NCBI RefSeq assembly: GCF_000091305.1
Contig: NC_013929.1
Span: forward strand, 5,084,001-5,148,000
Direction of reading: 5' to 3'
DNA: 64,000 bases
From: Streptomyces scabiei 87.22
GTDB lineage: Bacteria; Actinomycetota; Actinomycetes; Streptomycetales; Streptomycetaceae
This document shows positions 1 through 7,525 of this stretch, in pieces (position 1 is the first letter of the stretch; the number at the start of each line of letters is the position of its first letter). The position numbers and the translations under genes are program-made. The notes under the pieces were generated by a model, which saw nothing but the letters and a program-made list of their open reading frames with translations, did not search any database and was not told where the DNA came from.

Positions 1-403
1 CGTAGCCGGTGTGCCAGTCCCCGCGCAGCAGGGTGAGCGCCTGCACGGGGTCGAGGCCGCGGGCGACGGCGGCGAGCGTGTCGCGGTAGCTGGGGAAGAG
101 CCAGTCCCGCTCCTCCAGGACGAGCGCGGCGGCGACCTCGCAGGCCTCCTGGCCGGTGCTGGAGGGGTAGACGGCGAGCCTGCCCTGCTTGGTCAGGGCG
201 GTCGCCTGCGTGTTGTAGCGGCGGCCGCGCACCAGCTCGGCGTAGAGCCGGCGCAGCAGCGCGGGGTCGGCGTCGGCCGCCGCGTCCGTGCCGAGCACGC
301 GGTGGGGCAGGGCGTCGGGCAGCAGCGGCGCGGGGTCCGTGCGGGGCTGCCAGGCGGGCGGCGGTGTCGGGCGGTACGCGCCCCGCTGCTCCATGACCGT
401 CAT
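1..403 (-). CDS. pdhA: 2-oxoacid (pyruvate/branched-chain) dehydrogenase E1 alpha subunit, N-terminal part
   Basis: The first 134 codons of a thiamine-diphosphate-dependent E1 alpha subunit, which decarboxylates pyruvate or branched-chain 2-oxoacids in the cytoplasmic dehydrogenase complex. The protein starts MTVMEQRGAY and carries the recognisable E1-alpha stretches RLAVYPSSTGQEA and RDWLFPSYRDTL before leaving the window. An ATG at 403 follows a GAGGAGG ribosome site. It is divergent from the AsnC-type regulator gene; Streptomyces keep a bkdA2/E1-alpha gene next to a regulator of this type, so branched-chain specificity is equally likely. The TPP-binding and phosphorylation-loop regions are outside the window, so substrate choice cannot be judged. 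Confidence 0.85.
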   Translation of the reverse strand, partial: MTVMEQRGAYRPTPPPAWQPRTDPAPLLPDALPHRVLGTDAAADADPALLRRLYAELVRGRRYNTQATALTKQGRLAVYPSSTGQEACEVAAALVLEERDWLFPSYRDTLAAVARGLDPVQALTLLRGDWHTGY

Positions 404-462
404 ACGGCACCTCCTCGTGGGAGTGGCTCAGGGACGCGGCACGGTTGTGACGCGTCTCACCT

Positions 463-476
463 ACCGATTGTTCGGT
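463..476. promoter_or_regulatory. Putative TetR/PaaR-type operator, imperfect copy
   Basis: Inverted repeat ACCGA-TTGT-TCGGT in the divergent promoter region between the E1-alpha gene and the AsnC regulator gene. The same two arms occur at 3339-3352 in front of paaN. It matches the core ACCGNNCGNNCGGT known for corynebacterial PaaR except for one central base. Binding by the TetR protein encoded at 1178-1768 is inference. Confidence 0.45.
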
Positions 477-510
477 CGTTGACGCATTTTGGCTACACGC
501 ACCCACAGGC

Positions 511-519
511 TGTGGACAA
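511..519 (-). promoter_or_regulatory. Isolated DnaA box (TTGTCCACA)
   Basis: Exact TTGTCCACA, the preferred Streptomyces DnaA box, on the minus strand 59 bp upstream of the AsnC-type gene start. One of several single consensus boxes in intergenic regions of this window (also 3306 and 8848). Confidence 0.5.
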
Positions 520-577
520 ACGGTTCTGCACAGCCTGGAATGAACGCAGTCCGTCCATGGCAGGGAGGCAGGGGCAC

Positions 578-1078
578 ATGGCACCTGAACAAATGGCCGA
601 GCCGCCGGAGCACGGCCCGGCCCTGCCGCCCCCTCGCCCGCTGGACGCCATAGACCAGGACATCCTGCGCATGCTGCAGGCCGACGGCCGTGCCTCGATA
701 CGGTCCGTCGCCGAACGCGTCCACGTCTCCCGCGCCAACGCCTACGCGCGCATCAACCGCCTCATCGAGGACGGCGTGATCCGTGGCTTCGGGGCGCGCG
801 TGAACCACGAGCGCGCCGGAAAGGGCACCTCGGCCTACATCACCCTCAAGATCGTGCAGAACTCCTGGCGCACCGTCCGCGACCAGCTGCGCCAGCTCTC
901 GGGCGCCGCCCACATCGCCCTGGTCGGCGGCGACTACGACGTCCTGCTCCTGGTGCACACCTCGGACAACCGGGCCCTGCGCGAGGTCGTCCTCACCAAG
1001 CTCCAGGCCATCCCGGAGGTGCTCAGCACCCGGACCCTGCTGGTGTTCGAGGAGGAGGACGTGGAACCGGAGGGGTGA
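578..1078 (+). CDS. Lrp/AsnC family transcriptional regulator
   Basis: A 166-residue regulator with an N-terminal winged helix-turn-helix (LDAIDQDILRMLQADGRASI to SRANAYARINRLIEDGVI, roughly residues 25-80) followed by an AsnC/RAM ligand-binding domain (VGGDYDVLLLV and IPEVLSTRTLLVF). Such proteins sense amino acids or related acids as oligomers. The ATG at 578 is preferred because GGGAGG lies 9 bp upstream; an ATG at 557 is also in frame. It is divergent from the E1-alpha gene, and AsnC-type regulators next to bkd operons (BkdR) control branched-chain keto-acid breakdown in streptomycetes, so control of the neighbouring dehydrogenase is likely but inferred. Confidence 0.9.
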   Translation: MAPEQMAEPPEHGPALPPPRPLDAIDQDILRMLQADGRASIRSVAERVHVSRANAYARINRLIEDGVIRGFGARVNHERAGKGTSAYITLKIVQNSWRTVRDQLRQLSGAAHIALVGGDYDVLLLVHTSDNRALREVVLTKLQAIPEVLSTRTLLVFEEEDVEPEG

Positions 1079-1177
1079 CCGGCCGCGGCCGCCCCCGGCA
1101 CCCGGACCTCCCGGCGGGCGCGTGGACCCGCCGACGGCGCGCGGCCTCCCCGCACGCGCTCACTCCGGGGGGCGCGC

Positions 1178-1768
1178 TCACTCCGGGGCGCGCAACCCCG
1201 TGAAGACCAGGTGCGTCACCGCTTCGGACACTTCCCGCTCGCCCATGCCCCGCCCGTCCGGCCGGTACCACTCCACGATCGAGTTGATCATCCCGAACAC
1301 CAGCCGGGTGGCGAGCCGCACCTCCACGTCGCGCCGCACGTCACCCTCGGCCGCCGCGGCCTTCAGCAGGTCGGCGACCCGGTGGTCGAAGTCGCGGCGC
1401 CGCTCCAGCGCCCAGCGCTCGGTGTCGGTGTTGCCGCGCACCCGCAGCAGCAGGGTCACATAGGGCAGCTCGCCCATGAGTACCTCGACCATGCGCCGCA
1501 CGACGTGCTCCAGGCGCTCCACCGCACGCCCCCCGCGCGCGGGCTCCTCGTCGAGGATGGCGAAGAGACCGTCCAGCGCCCGGCTGACGGCCCGGCGCAG
1601 CAACTCCTCCTTGCCCGTGACGTGGTGGTATATCGACGATTTGGAGATTCCGGCCGCCTTGGAGAGATGCTCCATGGAGGTCCCGTCGTAACCGCGTTCG
1701 TTGAAGACCCGGACCGCGACGGACAGCAGCGTCTCCGGGGTGTACGTGTCGCGCTTGGCGGTCGTCAT
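1178..1768 (-). CDS. TetR family regulator, PaaR-like
   Basis: A 196-residue TetR repressor. Residues 10-55 form the DNA-binding domain (TPETLLSVAVRVFNERGYDGTS, then ISKSSIYHHVTGKEELL). The rest is the helical ligand domain. Its ATG at 1768 overlaps the stop of the upstream 3-hydroxyacyl-CoA dehydrogenase gene (ATGA), so the two are translationally coupled. Known PaaR proteins are TetR repressors released by phenylacetyl-CoA; the neighbouring paaN and the ACCG-type operators at 3339 and 463 fit that role. Ligand identity is inferred from context only. Confidence 0.88.
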   Translation of the reverse strand: MTTAKRDTYTPETLLSVAVRVFNERGYDGTSMEHLSKAAGISKSSIYHHVTGKEELLRRAVSRALDGLFAILDEEPARGGRAVERLEHVVRRMVEVLMGELPYVTLLLRVRGNTDTERWALERRRDFDHRVADLLKAAAAEGDVRRDVEVRLATRLVFGMINSIVEWYRPDGRGMGEREVSEAVTHLVFTGLRAPE

Positions 1769-3282
1769 GAGGAGGTGCCCTCCCGCTTGTCCGAGGCGTA
1801 GGCGTGGCGGTAGAGCGCCAGCGAGGGCGCGTAGCGCCCGGAGGGGTCGCGCAGGTGCAGGTCGTCCAGGAGGGCGTACGCCCAGTTTCGGCCCAGTCTG
1901 CGGCTCCACTCGAAGGGCCCCAGCGGGTAGTTGACGCCCAGCCGCATCGCCGTGTCGATGTCCTCCTGGGTGGCCACGCCCTTGGCGACGGCGTCGTGCG
2001 CGAGGTCGATGATCCGCGCCACCGTGCGCGCGACGATCATGCCGGGGGCGTCCCCGATGACGCTGACGTCCTTGCCGAGCGCCTGGAAGAGGCCCGTCGC
2101 CTCCGCGAGGGTCTGCGGCGAGGTGTCCTGGGAGGCGGACAGGGCGATCCGGGTGGCCCTGCGGTAGTCGAGCGCGAGGTCGAAGTAGACGACGTCCCGG
2201 AACTCCACGGAGGTCTGGCCGTCGGCGAGGGCCAGCTGGCCGCCGCTCGGCAGGACGAGCCGGGTGCCGTGGTCCTCCTCGTCCTCGCGGACGGAGATGC
2301 CCGCCTCGCGGATCAGCGTGAGCAGGTCCGCGGCGGGGCCGAGGTCACCCTCGACGACCACGTACGCGGGCGCGGGGACCGGGTCCGCGGTGTGCGGCTC
2401 GGGACGCTCGGCGTCCTCGCCGTGGTCGTACCAGCCCTGCCCCGTCTTGCGGCCCAGCCGGCCGGACTCGACGAGCCGGCGCTGGGCCAGCGAGGGCGTG
2501 AAGCGCACGTCCTGGAAGAAGGCCCGCCACACGGAGTGGGTGACGGACTCGTTGACGTCCTGCCCGATCAGGTCGGTCAGTTCGAAGGCGCCCATCCTGA
2601 ACCCGCCGCACTCGCGCAGGATCGCGTCGATGGTGACGGGTTCGGCGGCCTGCGACTCGTACACCGCGAAGGCTTCGGCGTAGAACGGCCGTGCGATGCG
2701 GTTGACGATGAATCCGGGGGTGTCGGCGCAGGCCACAGGCGTCTTGCCCCAGGCGCGGGCCGTCTCGTACGCGCGCGTGGCCGAGGTGACGTCGGTGGCG
2801 AAGCCGGAGACGACCTCCACCAGGGGCAGCAGCGGCGCGGGGTTGAAGAAGTGCAGGCCCACGAAACGGCCCGGGTTGCGCAGGGCGCCGCCGATGGCCG
2901 TGACGGAGAGGGAGGAGGTGTTGGTGGCGAGCAGGCAGTCCTCGCCGACGACGTCCTCCAGCGCACGGAACAGTTCCTGCTTGACGTCCAGCCGCTCCAG
3001 GACGGCCTCGACGACCAATCCGCAGTCCGCGAGGTCGGCGAGCCGTTCGGCGGCGTGCAGCCGGGCACGCGCGGCGTCCCGGTCGGCGCCGCTCATGCGG
3101 TCCTTGGCGACGAGCCGGTCGAGCCGGCCGCCGATCGCCTCGACGGCCTCCCGCGCCCGTCCGGGCGCAGTGTCGAACAGCAGTACGGAGTGGCCCGCGG
3201 TCAGTGCGACCTGGGCGATGCCCTGGCCCATGGTGCCGGTCCCTACGACGGCCACGGGGCTGCCGGGGTCGAGTCCTGTCAT
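1765..3282 (-). CDS. 3-hydroxyacyl-CoA dehydrogenase (PaaH/PaaC type)
   Basis: A 505-residue NAD-dependent dehydrogenase that oxidises 3-hydroxyacyl-CoA, as in beta-oxidation and the lower phenylacetate pathway. The Rossmann motif VGTGTMGQGIA is at residues 13-23, the HFFNPAPLLPLVEVV signature near residue 140, and a first 3HCDH helical domain (ADTPGFIVNRIARPFYAEA) precedes a second half with its own helical domain (DAPGMIVARTVARIID). This tandem arrangement is typical of PaaC/PaaH-type enzymes and longer than the about 285-residue short form. It is divergent from paaN and coupled to the TetR gene downstream, so it is probably part of aromatic acid or short-chain hydroxyacyl catabolism. Confidence 0.9.
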   Translation of the reverse strand: MTGLDPGSPVAVVGTGTMGQGIAQVALTAGHSVLLFDTAPGRAREAVEAIGGRLDRLVAKDRMSGADRDAARARLHAAERLADLADCGLVVEAVLERLDVKQELFRALEDVVGEDCLLATNTSSLSVTAIGGALRNPGRFVGLHFFNPAPLLPLVEVVSGFATDVTSATRAYETARAWGKTPVACADTPGFIVNRIARPFYAEAFAVYESQAAEPVTIDAILRECGGFRMGAFELTDLIGQDVNESVTHSVWRAFFQDVRFTPSLAQRRLVESGRLGRKTGQGWYDHGEDAERPEPHTADPVPAPAYVVVEGDLGPAADLLTLIREAGISVREDEEDHGTRLVLPSGGQLALADGQTSVEFRDVVYFDLALDYRRATRIALSASQDTSPQTLAEATGLFQALGKDVSVIGDAPGMIVARTVARIIDLAHDAVAKGVATQEDIDTAMRLGVNYPLGPFEWSRRLGRNWAYALLDDLHLRDPSGRYAPSLALYRHAYASDKREGTSS

Positions 3283-3305
3283 GTGCGCGATCCTCCCGCA
3301 CGGGG

Positions 3306-3314
3306 TTGTCCACA
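3306..3314 (+). promoter_or_regulatory. Isolated DnaA box (TTGTCCACA)
   Basis: Exact TTGTCCACA in the divergent promoter region between the 3-hydroxyacyl-CoA dehydrogenase and paaN, 25 bp from the start of the ACCGA/TCGGT operator. Whether DnaA binds a single box here is unknown. Confidence 0.45.
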
Positions 3315-3338
3315 GATACGGCGGACCCCCTTGTCCCG

Positions 3339-3352
3339 ACCGATCGTTCGGT
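3339..3352. promoter_or_regulatory. Putative PaaR-type operator upstream of paaN
   Basis: The sequence ACCGATCGTTCGGT matches exactly the core ACCGNNCGNNCGGT of the published Corynebacterium glutamicum PaaR site. It sits in the 225-bp divergent region between the 3-hydroxyacyl-CoA dehydrogenase/TetR operon and paaN, where one site could repress both directions. A near copy is at 463-476. Assignment to the local TetR protein is inference. Confidence 0.6.
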
Positions 3353-3507
3353 TACTCTAACTCTGTCCGCCCACCCGTCGCCCAGCACTCCGTGGAACAA
3401 GGCATTTCGCCCCGTCCCCCGAGAGCACCCCCCGCACACCTCTCGAATCCATTCCTGCCCAGGTCAGAGCTCTGAGAAGAGTCCTTGACGTGAGGAGTTG
3501 GTCCAGC

Positions 3508-5220
3508 ATGGCCGCCGAACCGTCCGCGCACGCCCTGATCGCCAAGCACCGGCCCGTCCTCGACCAGGCGCTGGAAGCGATCCGCACCCGCGCGTACTGG
3601 TCGCCCCACCCCGAGCACCCCAAGGCGTACGGCGAGAACGGCAGCCTGGGCATGGCCGAGGGCAAGGCGGCCTTCGACGCCCTCCTCGGCAGCCGGCTCG
3701 ACCTCGGCCAGCCCGGCACCGACGACTGGGTGGGCGGCGAGATCTCCCCGTACGGCATCGAGCTGGGCGTCACCTATCCGCACGCCGACCTCGACGTGCT
3801 GCTGCCCGCCATGAAGGCCGGACAGCGCGCGTGGCGCGACGCTGGCGCCGAGGCGCGCGCGGCGGTGTGCCTGGAGATCCTGAAGCGGATCAGCGACCGC
3901 ACCCACGAGTTCGCCCACGCCGTCATGCACACCAGCGGCCAGGCTTTCATGATGGCCTTCCAGGCGGGCGGGCCGCACGCCCAGGACCGGGGCCTGGAGG
4001 CGGTGGCGTACGCGTACGCGGAGCAGGTCCGCACCCCCGACGCGGCCGAGTGGAGCAAGCCCCAGGGCAAGCGGGACCCGCTCGCGCTCACCAAGAAGTT
4101 CACGCCGGTCCCCCGTGGCACCGCGCTCGTCATCGGCTGCAACACCTTCCCGACGTGGAACGGCTACCCGGGCCTGTTCGCCTCCCTCGCCACCGGCAAC
4201 GCGGTCCTGGTGAAGCCCCACCCGCGCGCGGTGCTGCCGCTCGCCCTCACCGTCCAGGCCGCCCGCGAGGTGCTCGCCGAGACCGGCTTCGACCCCAACC
4301 TGGTCGCGCTCGCCGCCGAGCGTCCCGGCGAGGGCATCGCCAAGGACCTGGCCACCCGCCCCGAGATCCGCATCATCGACTACACCGGCTCGACGTCGTT
4401 CGGCGACTGGCTGGAGGCCAACGCCCGCCAGGCGGAGGTCTACACGGAGAAGGCCGGTGTCAACACCGTGCTGATCGACTCCACCGCCGACTACAAGGGC
4501 ATGCTCTCCAACCTGGCCTTCTCCCTGTCCCTGTACAGCGGCCAGATGTGCACCACCCCGCAGAACCTGCTCGTCCCCCGCGACGGCATCACCACCGACC
4601 AGGGCCCCAAGTCCTACGACGAGGTCGTGGCCGACCTCGCCCGGTCGGTCGGCGGTCTGCTGGGCGACGACGCGCGCGCGAACGCGCTGCTGGGCGCGCT
4701 CGTGAACCCCGACGTCAAGGCCCGCCTCGAAGCGGCCGCCGCGCTCGGCGAGGTCGCACTCCCCTCACGGGAGATCACCAACCCCGAGTTCCCGGACGCG
4801 GTCGTCCGGACGCCGGTGATCGTGAAGCTCGACGGCGCGCGGAAGTACTGGGAGGGCGCGGAGGACGAGGCCGCCTACCTCAGCGAGTGCTTCGGGCCGG
4901 TGTCGTTCGCCGTCGCCGTCGACTCGGCCGCGGAAGGGCTGGAGCTGCTGCGCCGGACCATCGGCGACAAGGGTGCGATGACCGTCGGCGCGTACACGAC
5001 CTCCGAGGAGGTGGCCCAGGCCGTCGAGGAGGTCTGCCTGGAGGAGTGCGCGCAGCTGTCACTCAACCTCACGGGCGGGGTGTACGTGAACCAGACGGCG
5101 GCCTTCTCGGACTTCCACGGGTCCGGCGGCAACCCGGCGGCGAACGCGGCCCTGTGCGACGGAGCCTTCGTCGCCAACCGGTTCCGGGTGGTCGAGGTCC
5201 GCAGCGAGACGCTCCGCTAA
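3508..5220 (+). CDS. paaN: Phenylacetic acid degradation protein PaaN (aldehyde dehydrogenase family)
   Basis: A 570-residue PaaN-type protein of the aldehyde dehydrogenase superfamily, linked to aerobic phenylacetate catabolism where a ring-opened CoA semialdehyde is oxidised. The N-terminal 130 residues (ALIAKHRPVLDQALEAIRTR, WSPHPEHPKAYGE) are the PaaN-specific region. The ALDH fold follows, with KPHPRAVLPLAL, YTGSTSFGDWLE and the catalytic cysteine in SGQMCTTPQN (Cys348). The ATG at 3508 has GAGGAG 10 bp upstream; a GTG at 3490 is also in frame. The operator at 3339 lies upstream, and the divergent 3-hydroxyacyl-CoA dehydrogenase could act later in the same pathway. No ring-hydroxylating paaABCDE genes are in the window. 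Confidence 0.9.
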   Translation: MAAEPSAHALIAKHRPVLDQALEAIRTRAYWSPHPEHPKAYGENGSLGMAEGKAAFDALLGSRLDLGQPGTDDWVGGEISPYGIELGVTYPHADLDVLLPAMKAGQRAWRDAGAEARAAVCLEILKRISDRTHEFAHAVMHTSGQAFMMAFQAGGPHAQDRGLEAVAYAYAEQVRTPDAAEWSKPQGKRDPLALTKKFTPVPRGTALVIGCNTFPTWNGYPGLFASLATGNAVLVKPHPRAVLPLALTVQAAREVLAETGFDPNLVALAAERPGEGIAKDLATRPEIRIIDYTGSTSFGDWLEANARQAEVYTEKAGVNTVLIDSTADYKGMLSNLAFSLSLYSGQMCTTPQNLLVPRDGITTDQGPKSYDEVVADLARSVGGLLGDDARANALLGALVNPDVKARLEAAAALGEVALPSREITNPEFPDAVVRTPVIVKLDGARKYWEGAEDEAAYLSECFGPVSFAVAVDSAAEGLELLRRTIGDKGAMTVGAYTTSEEVAQAVEEVCLEECAQLSLNLTGGVYVNQTAAFSDFHGSGGNPAANAALCDGAFVANRFRVVEVRSETLR

Positions 5221-5249
5221 AGCGTGTTGCAGGAGGCTGGGCGCGCTCC

Positions 5250-6230
5250 TCAGAAGGAGCCCGCGCTCCAGTGGTACAGCGTCATCGCCACGCTGGTCGC
5301 CAGGTTGTAGCTGGAGACCTGGGGGCGCATCGGGAGCGACAGCAGGTGGTCGGCACGGGCGCGCAGCCCGGCCGACAGGCCGCTGCGCTCGGAGCCGAAC
5401 GCGAGGACGGCGTCGTCCGGGAGCTTCAGCCCCCGGATGTCGTCGCCCTCGGGGTCCAGCGCGAAGAGCGGGCCGGGAGGCAGGTCGGCCACCTCCAGGC
5501 GCTCGACGGCGGTGGCGAAGTGCAGCCCCGCCCCGCCCCGCACGACCGTGGGGTGCCAGGGGTCCAGGGTGCCCGTCGTGACCACACCGGTCGCCCCGAA
5601 CCCGGCCGCCAGCCGGATCACCGCGCCCGCGTTGCCCAGGTTGCGCGGGTTGTCGAGGACGACGACGGGGGCGGCGCGCGGGGTGCGGGCGAGCGCCGCC
5701 AGATGGTCCGCGCGCGCGGGGCGTACGGCCAGCGCGGCGACGGCGGTGGGGTGCGGGCGCGGTACGAGCGCCCGGTACGTCTCCTCCGGGACCTCCTGGA
5801 GGAGGTCCCCGAGCCGGTCCCGTACGTCCGGGGCCAGCTCGTCGGCGAGGGCGAGGGCCGCCGCACGGTCGGCCGTCACGGCCACCGACACCTCGGCGCC
5901 GAAACGGACGGCGTGCTTGAGCGCGTGGAAACCGTCGAGCAGGACGGCGGTGTCGACGAGACGCCGCCAGACCCGCAGCGGATCGCCTTCCGGCCGCCGG
6001 CCCGACGCACCCGAAGCCACCCCCGGGCCGCAGGCTCCCCTCAGACCTCCCGGCCCGCCCATGGCCTCTGCCGCCGGACCACCTGCGGATCCCGCCGCCG
6101 AACCAGCAGACCGCGCGGCCCCCTGAACCCCTGCGGGTCCCGGCGCCGAAGCGGCAGGACGTCCCGGCACCTGAGCCTCCGCGGGCCCCGCCGTCGGGAC
6201 GCCCCCGGGCTCGCTCAGCGGATCGTTCAT
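5250..6230 (-). CDS. TrmH/SpoU family RNA 2'-O-methyltransferase
   Basis: A 326-residue SPOUT methyltransferase that uses SAM to 2'-O-methylate tRNA or rRNA. The C-terminal half carries all three trefoil-knot motifs: LDNPRNLGNAGAVIRLAAGF (motif 1), AFGSERSGLS (motif 2) and SSYNLATSVAMTLYHW (motif 3). The first about 90 residues are low-complexity Gly/Ala/Pro, unusual for the family and possibly unstructured. The ATG at 6230 overlaps the stop of the HTTM gene (ATGA), which supports the long N-terminus and makes this the last gene of a three-gene operon. The exact RNA target cannot be read from the sequence. Confidence 0.85.
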   Translation of the reverse strand: MNDPLSEPGGVPTAGPAEAQVPGRPAASAPGPAGVQGAARSAGSAAGSAGGPAAEAMGGPGGLRGACGPGVASGASGRRPEGDPLRVWRRLVDTAVLLDGFHALKHAVRFGAEVSVAVTADRAAALALADELAPDVRDRLGDLLQEVPEETYRALVPRPHPTAVAALAVRPARADHLAALARTPRAAPVVVLDNPRNLGNAGAVIRLAAGFGATGVVTTGTLDPWHPTVVRGGAGLHFATAVERLEVADLPPGPLFALDPEGDDIRGLKLPDDAVLAFGSERSGLSAGLRARADHLLSLPMRPQVSSYNLATSVAMTLYHWSAGSF

Positions 6231-7525
6231 GCGGTGAAGCCTACGCGGGGCTGCTCGGCCGCCTCCCCCTCGTCGGGGGCGCCGGGGCGGCGCGGGCCGG
6301 GGATCGTGAGGGCGCGCCCCTGCAGGAGCCGGCGCCCGACGCGGTCGCGCACGCGCGCCACCAGCCCGCCCAGACGCTTCAGGAAGGGCGTGGGCAGGAA
6401 GACCGCGTCGGCGGCGATCATCGCGAGCGAGAAGAACGGCAGGCCCAGCACGACGGCGATCACGGCGTGCTCGGTCATCATGACCGCCAGCAGCACGTTC
6501 TTGACGCGCCGGTTGAAGAGCGTGAACGGGAAGGCGACCTGCACGATCACCGTCCCGTACGTCACCAGCATCACCATCGTGCCGCTCGACGACAGCAGGT
6601 CCGAGAGCGAGGCCCAGGGCGAGAAGTAGTCCAGGTGGAACGGGTAGTAGGCCGCCGTGCCGTCCTGCCAGCGCCCGCCCTGGATCTTGTACCAGCCGGC
6701 CGCCGCGTAGATCAGACACGCCTCGGCCATGATCACGACGAGCGCGGCGTTGTGCACGAGGTTGCCCACGATGTCGAGCAGCGCACGCGGCTTGGTGTCC
6801 GACTCGATGCGCCCTACGGCCCACCACAGGGCGTGCACCGCCCACAACCCCCAGAAGAACGTCAGCCAGCCGCCCAGCAGACCGCCGGGGACCAGACCGC
6901 CGAAGGTCGCCAGCAGCAGCGCGAACCCGAGCGCGCACCACAGCGCGACACCACCCCGGTCCTCCGGTGCCCTGCCGTCCGGCTCCAGGCGCTCGCGCCC
7001 ACGCCGGGCGCGCCGCGCGTCCAGTGACCAGACCTGGGCGCAGCGGACGAAGACGAGATAGATCGCCATGAGATGGAGGACGTTGTCGCCGCCGTCGCCC
7101 ATGAAGACGCTGCGGTTCTGCAGCGAGAGCACACCGACCATGAAGAGCACGCTCATGGCACGGGTGTGCCAGCCGAGCAGCAGAAGGAGGCCGGACAGGA
7201 CGGCGACGGCGTAGACGATCTCGAACCACACCATGCTGTCGGACCACATCAGCACCGTGAACGCTTCGTTGCTCGCGGTCAGCTGCTGGGCCAGCTCCCA
7301 GCTCCAGGGCCCGTTCGGGCCGTAGAGCTCGCGCCGGTGCGGGAACTCGCGCAGCAGGAACAGCAGCCACGTCGCGGAGAAGCCGATACGGATGATCGCG
7401 CTCTGGTACGGGCCCAGCGCGCGATCCGTGACACGGGTGATCCCGTTGCCTATCGGGGCGGTGAGCCGCACCAGGGGGCTCCCCTGGCGGACCGGGCCGG
7501 TGGTCGGACGCACGGAGCCGCTCAT
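6227..7525 (-). CDS. HTTM-domain (vitamin K gamma-carboxylase-like/SdpB-like) integral membrane protein
   Basis: A 432-residue polytopic membrane protein with the HTTM arrangement. It begins with LVRLTAPIGNGITRVTDRALGPYQSAIIRIGFSATW (shown here only as a position guide, residues about 15-50, key features GxxRI and aromatic membrane segment), then at least six hydrophobic segments including LLLLGWHTRAMSVLFMVGV and LVVIMAEACLIYAAAGWYKI. HTTM proteins include vitamin K-dependent carboxylases and SdpB, which works with SdpA to mature the Bacillus SDP toxin. The gene overlaps both neighbours by ATGA (DUF5819 upstream, RNA methyltransferase downstream). The histidine-rich carboxylase active site was not confirmed, so an enzymatic role is open. 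Confidence 0.8.
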   Translation of the reverse strand: MSGSVRPTTGPVRQGSPLVRLTAPIGNGITRVTDRALGPYQSAIIRIGFSATWLLFLLREFPHRRELYGPNGPWSWELAQQLTASNEAFTVLMWSDSMVWFEIVYAVAVLSGLLLLLGWHTRAMSVLFMVGVLSLQNRSVFMGDGGDNVLHLMAIYLVFVRCAQVWSLDARRARRGRERLEPDGRAPEDRGGVALWCALGFALLLATFGGLVPGGLLGGWLTFFWGLWAVHALWWAVGRIESDTKPRALLDIVGNLVHNAALVVIMAEACLIYAAAGWYKIQGGRWQDGTAAYYPFHLDYFSPWASLSDLLSSSGTMVMLVTYGTVIVQVAFPFTLFNRRVKNVLLAVMMTEHAVIAVVLGLPFFSLAMIAADAVFLPTPFLKRLGGLVARVRDRVGRRLLQGRALTIPGPRRPGAPDEGEAAEQPRVGFTA

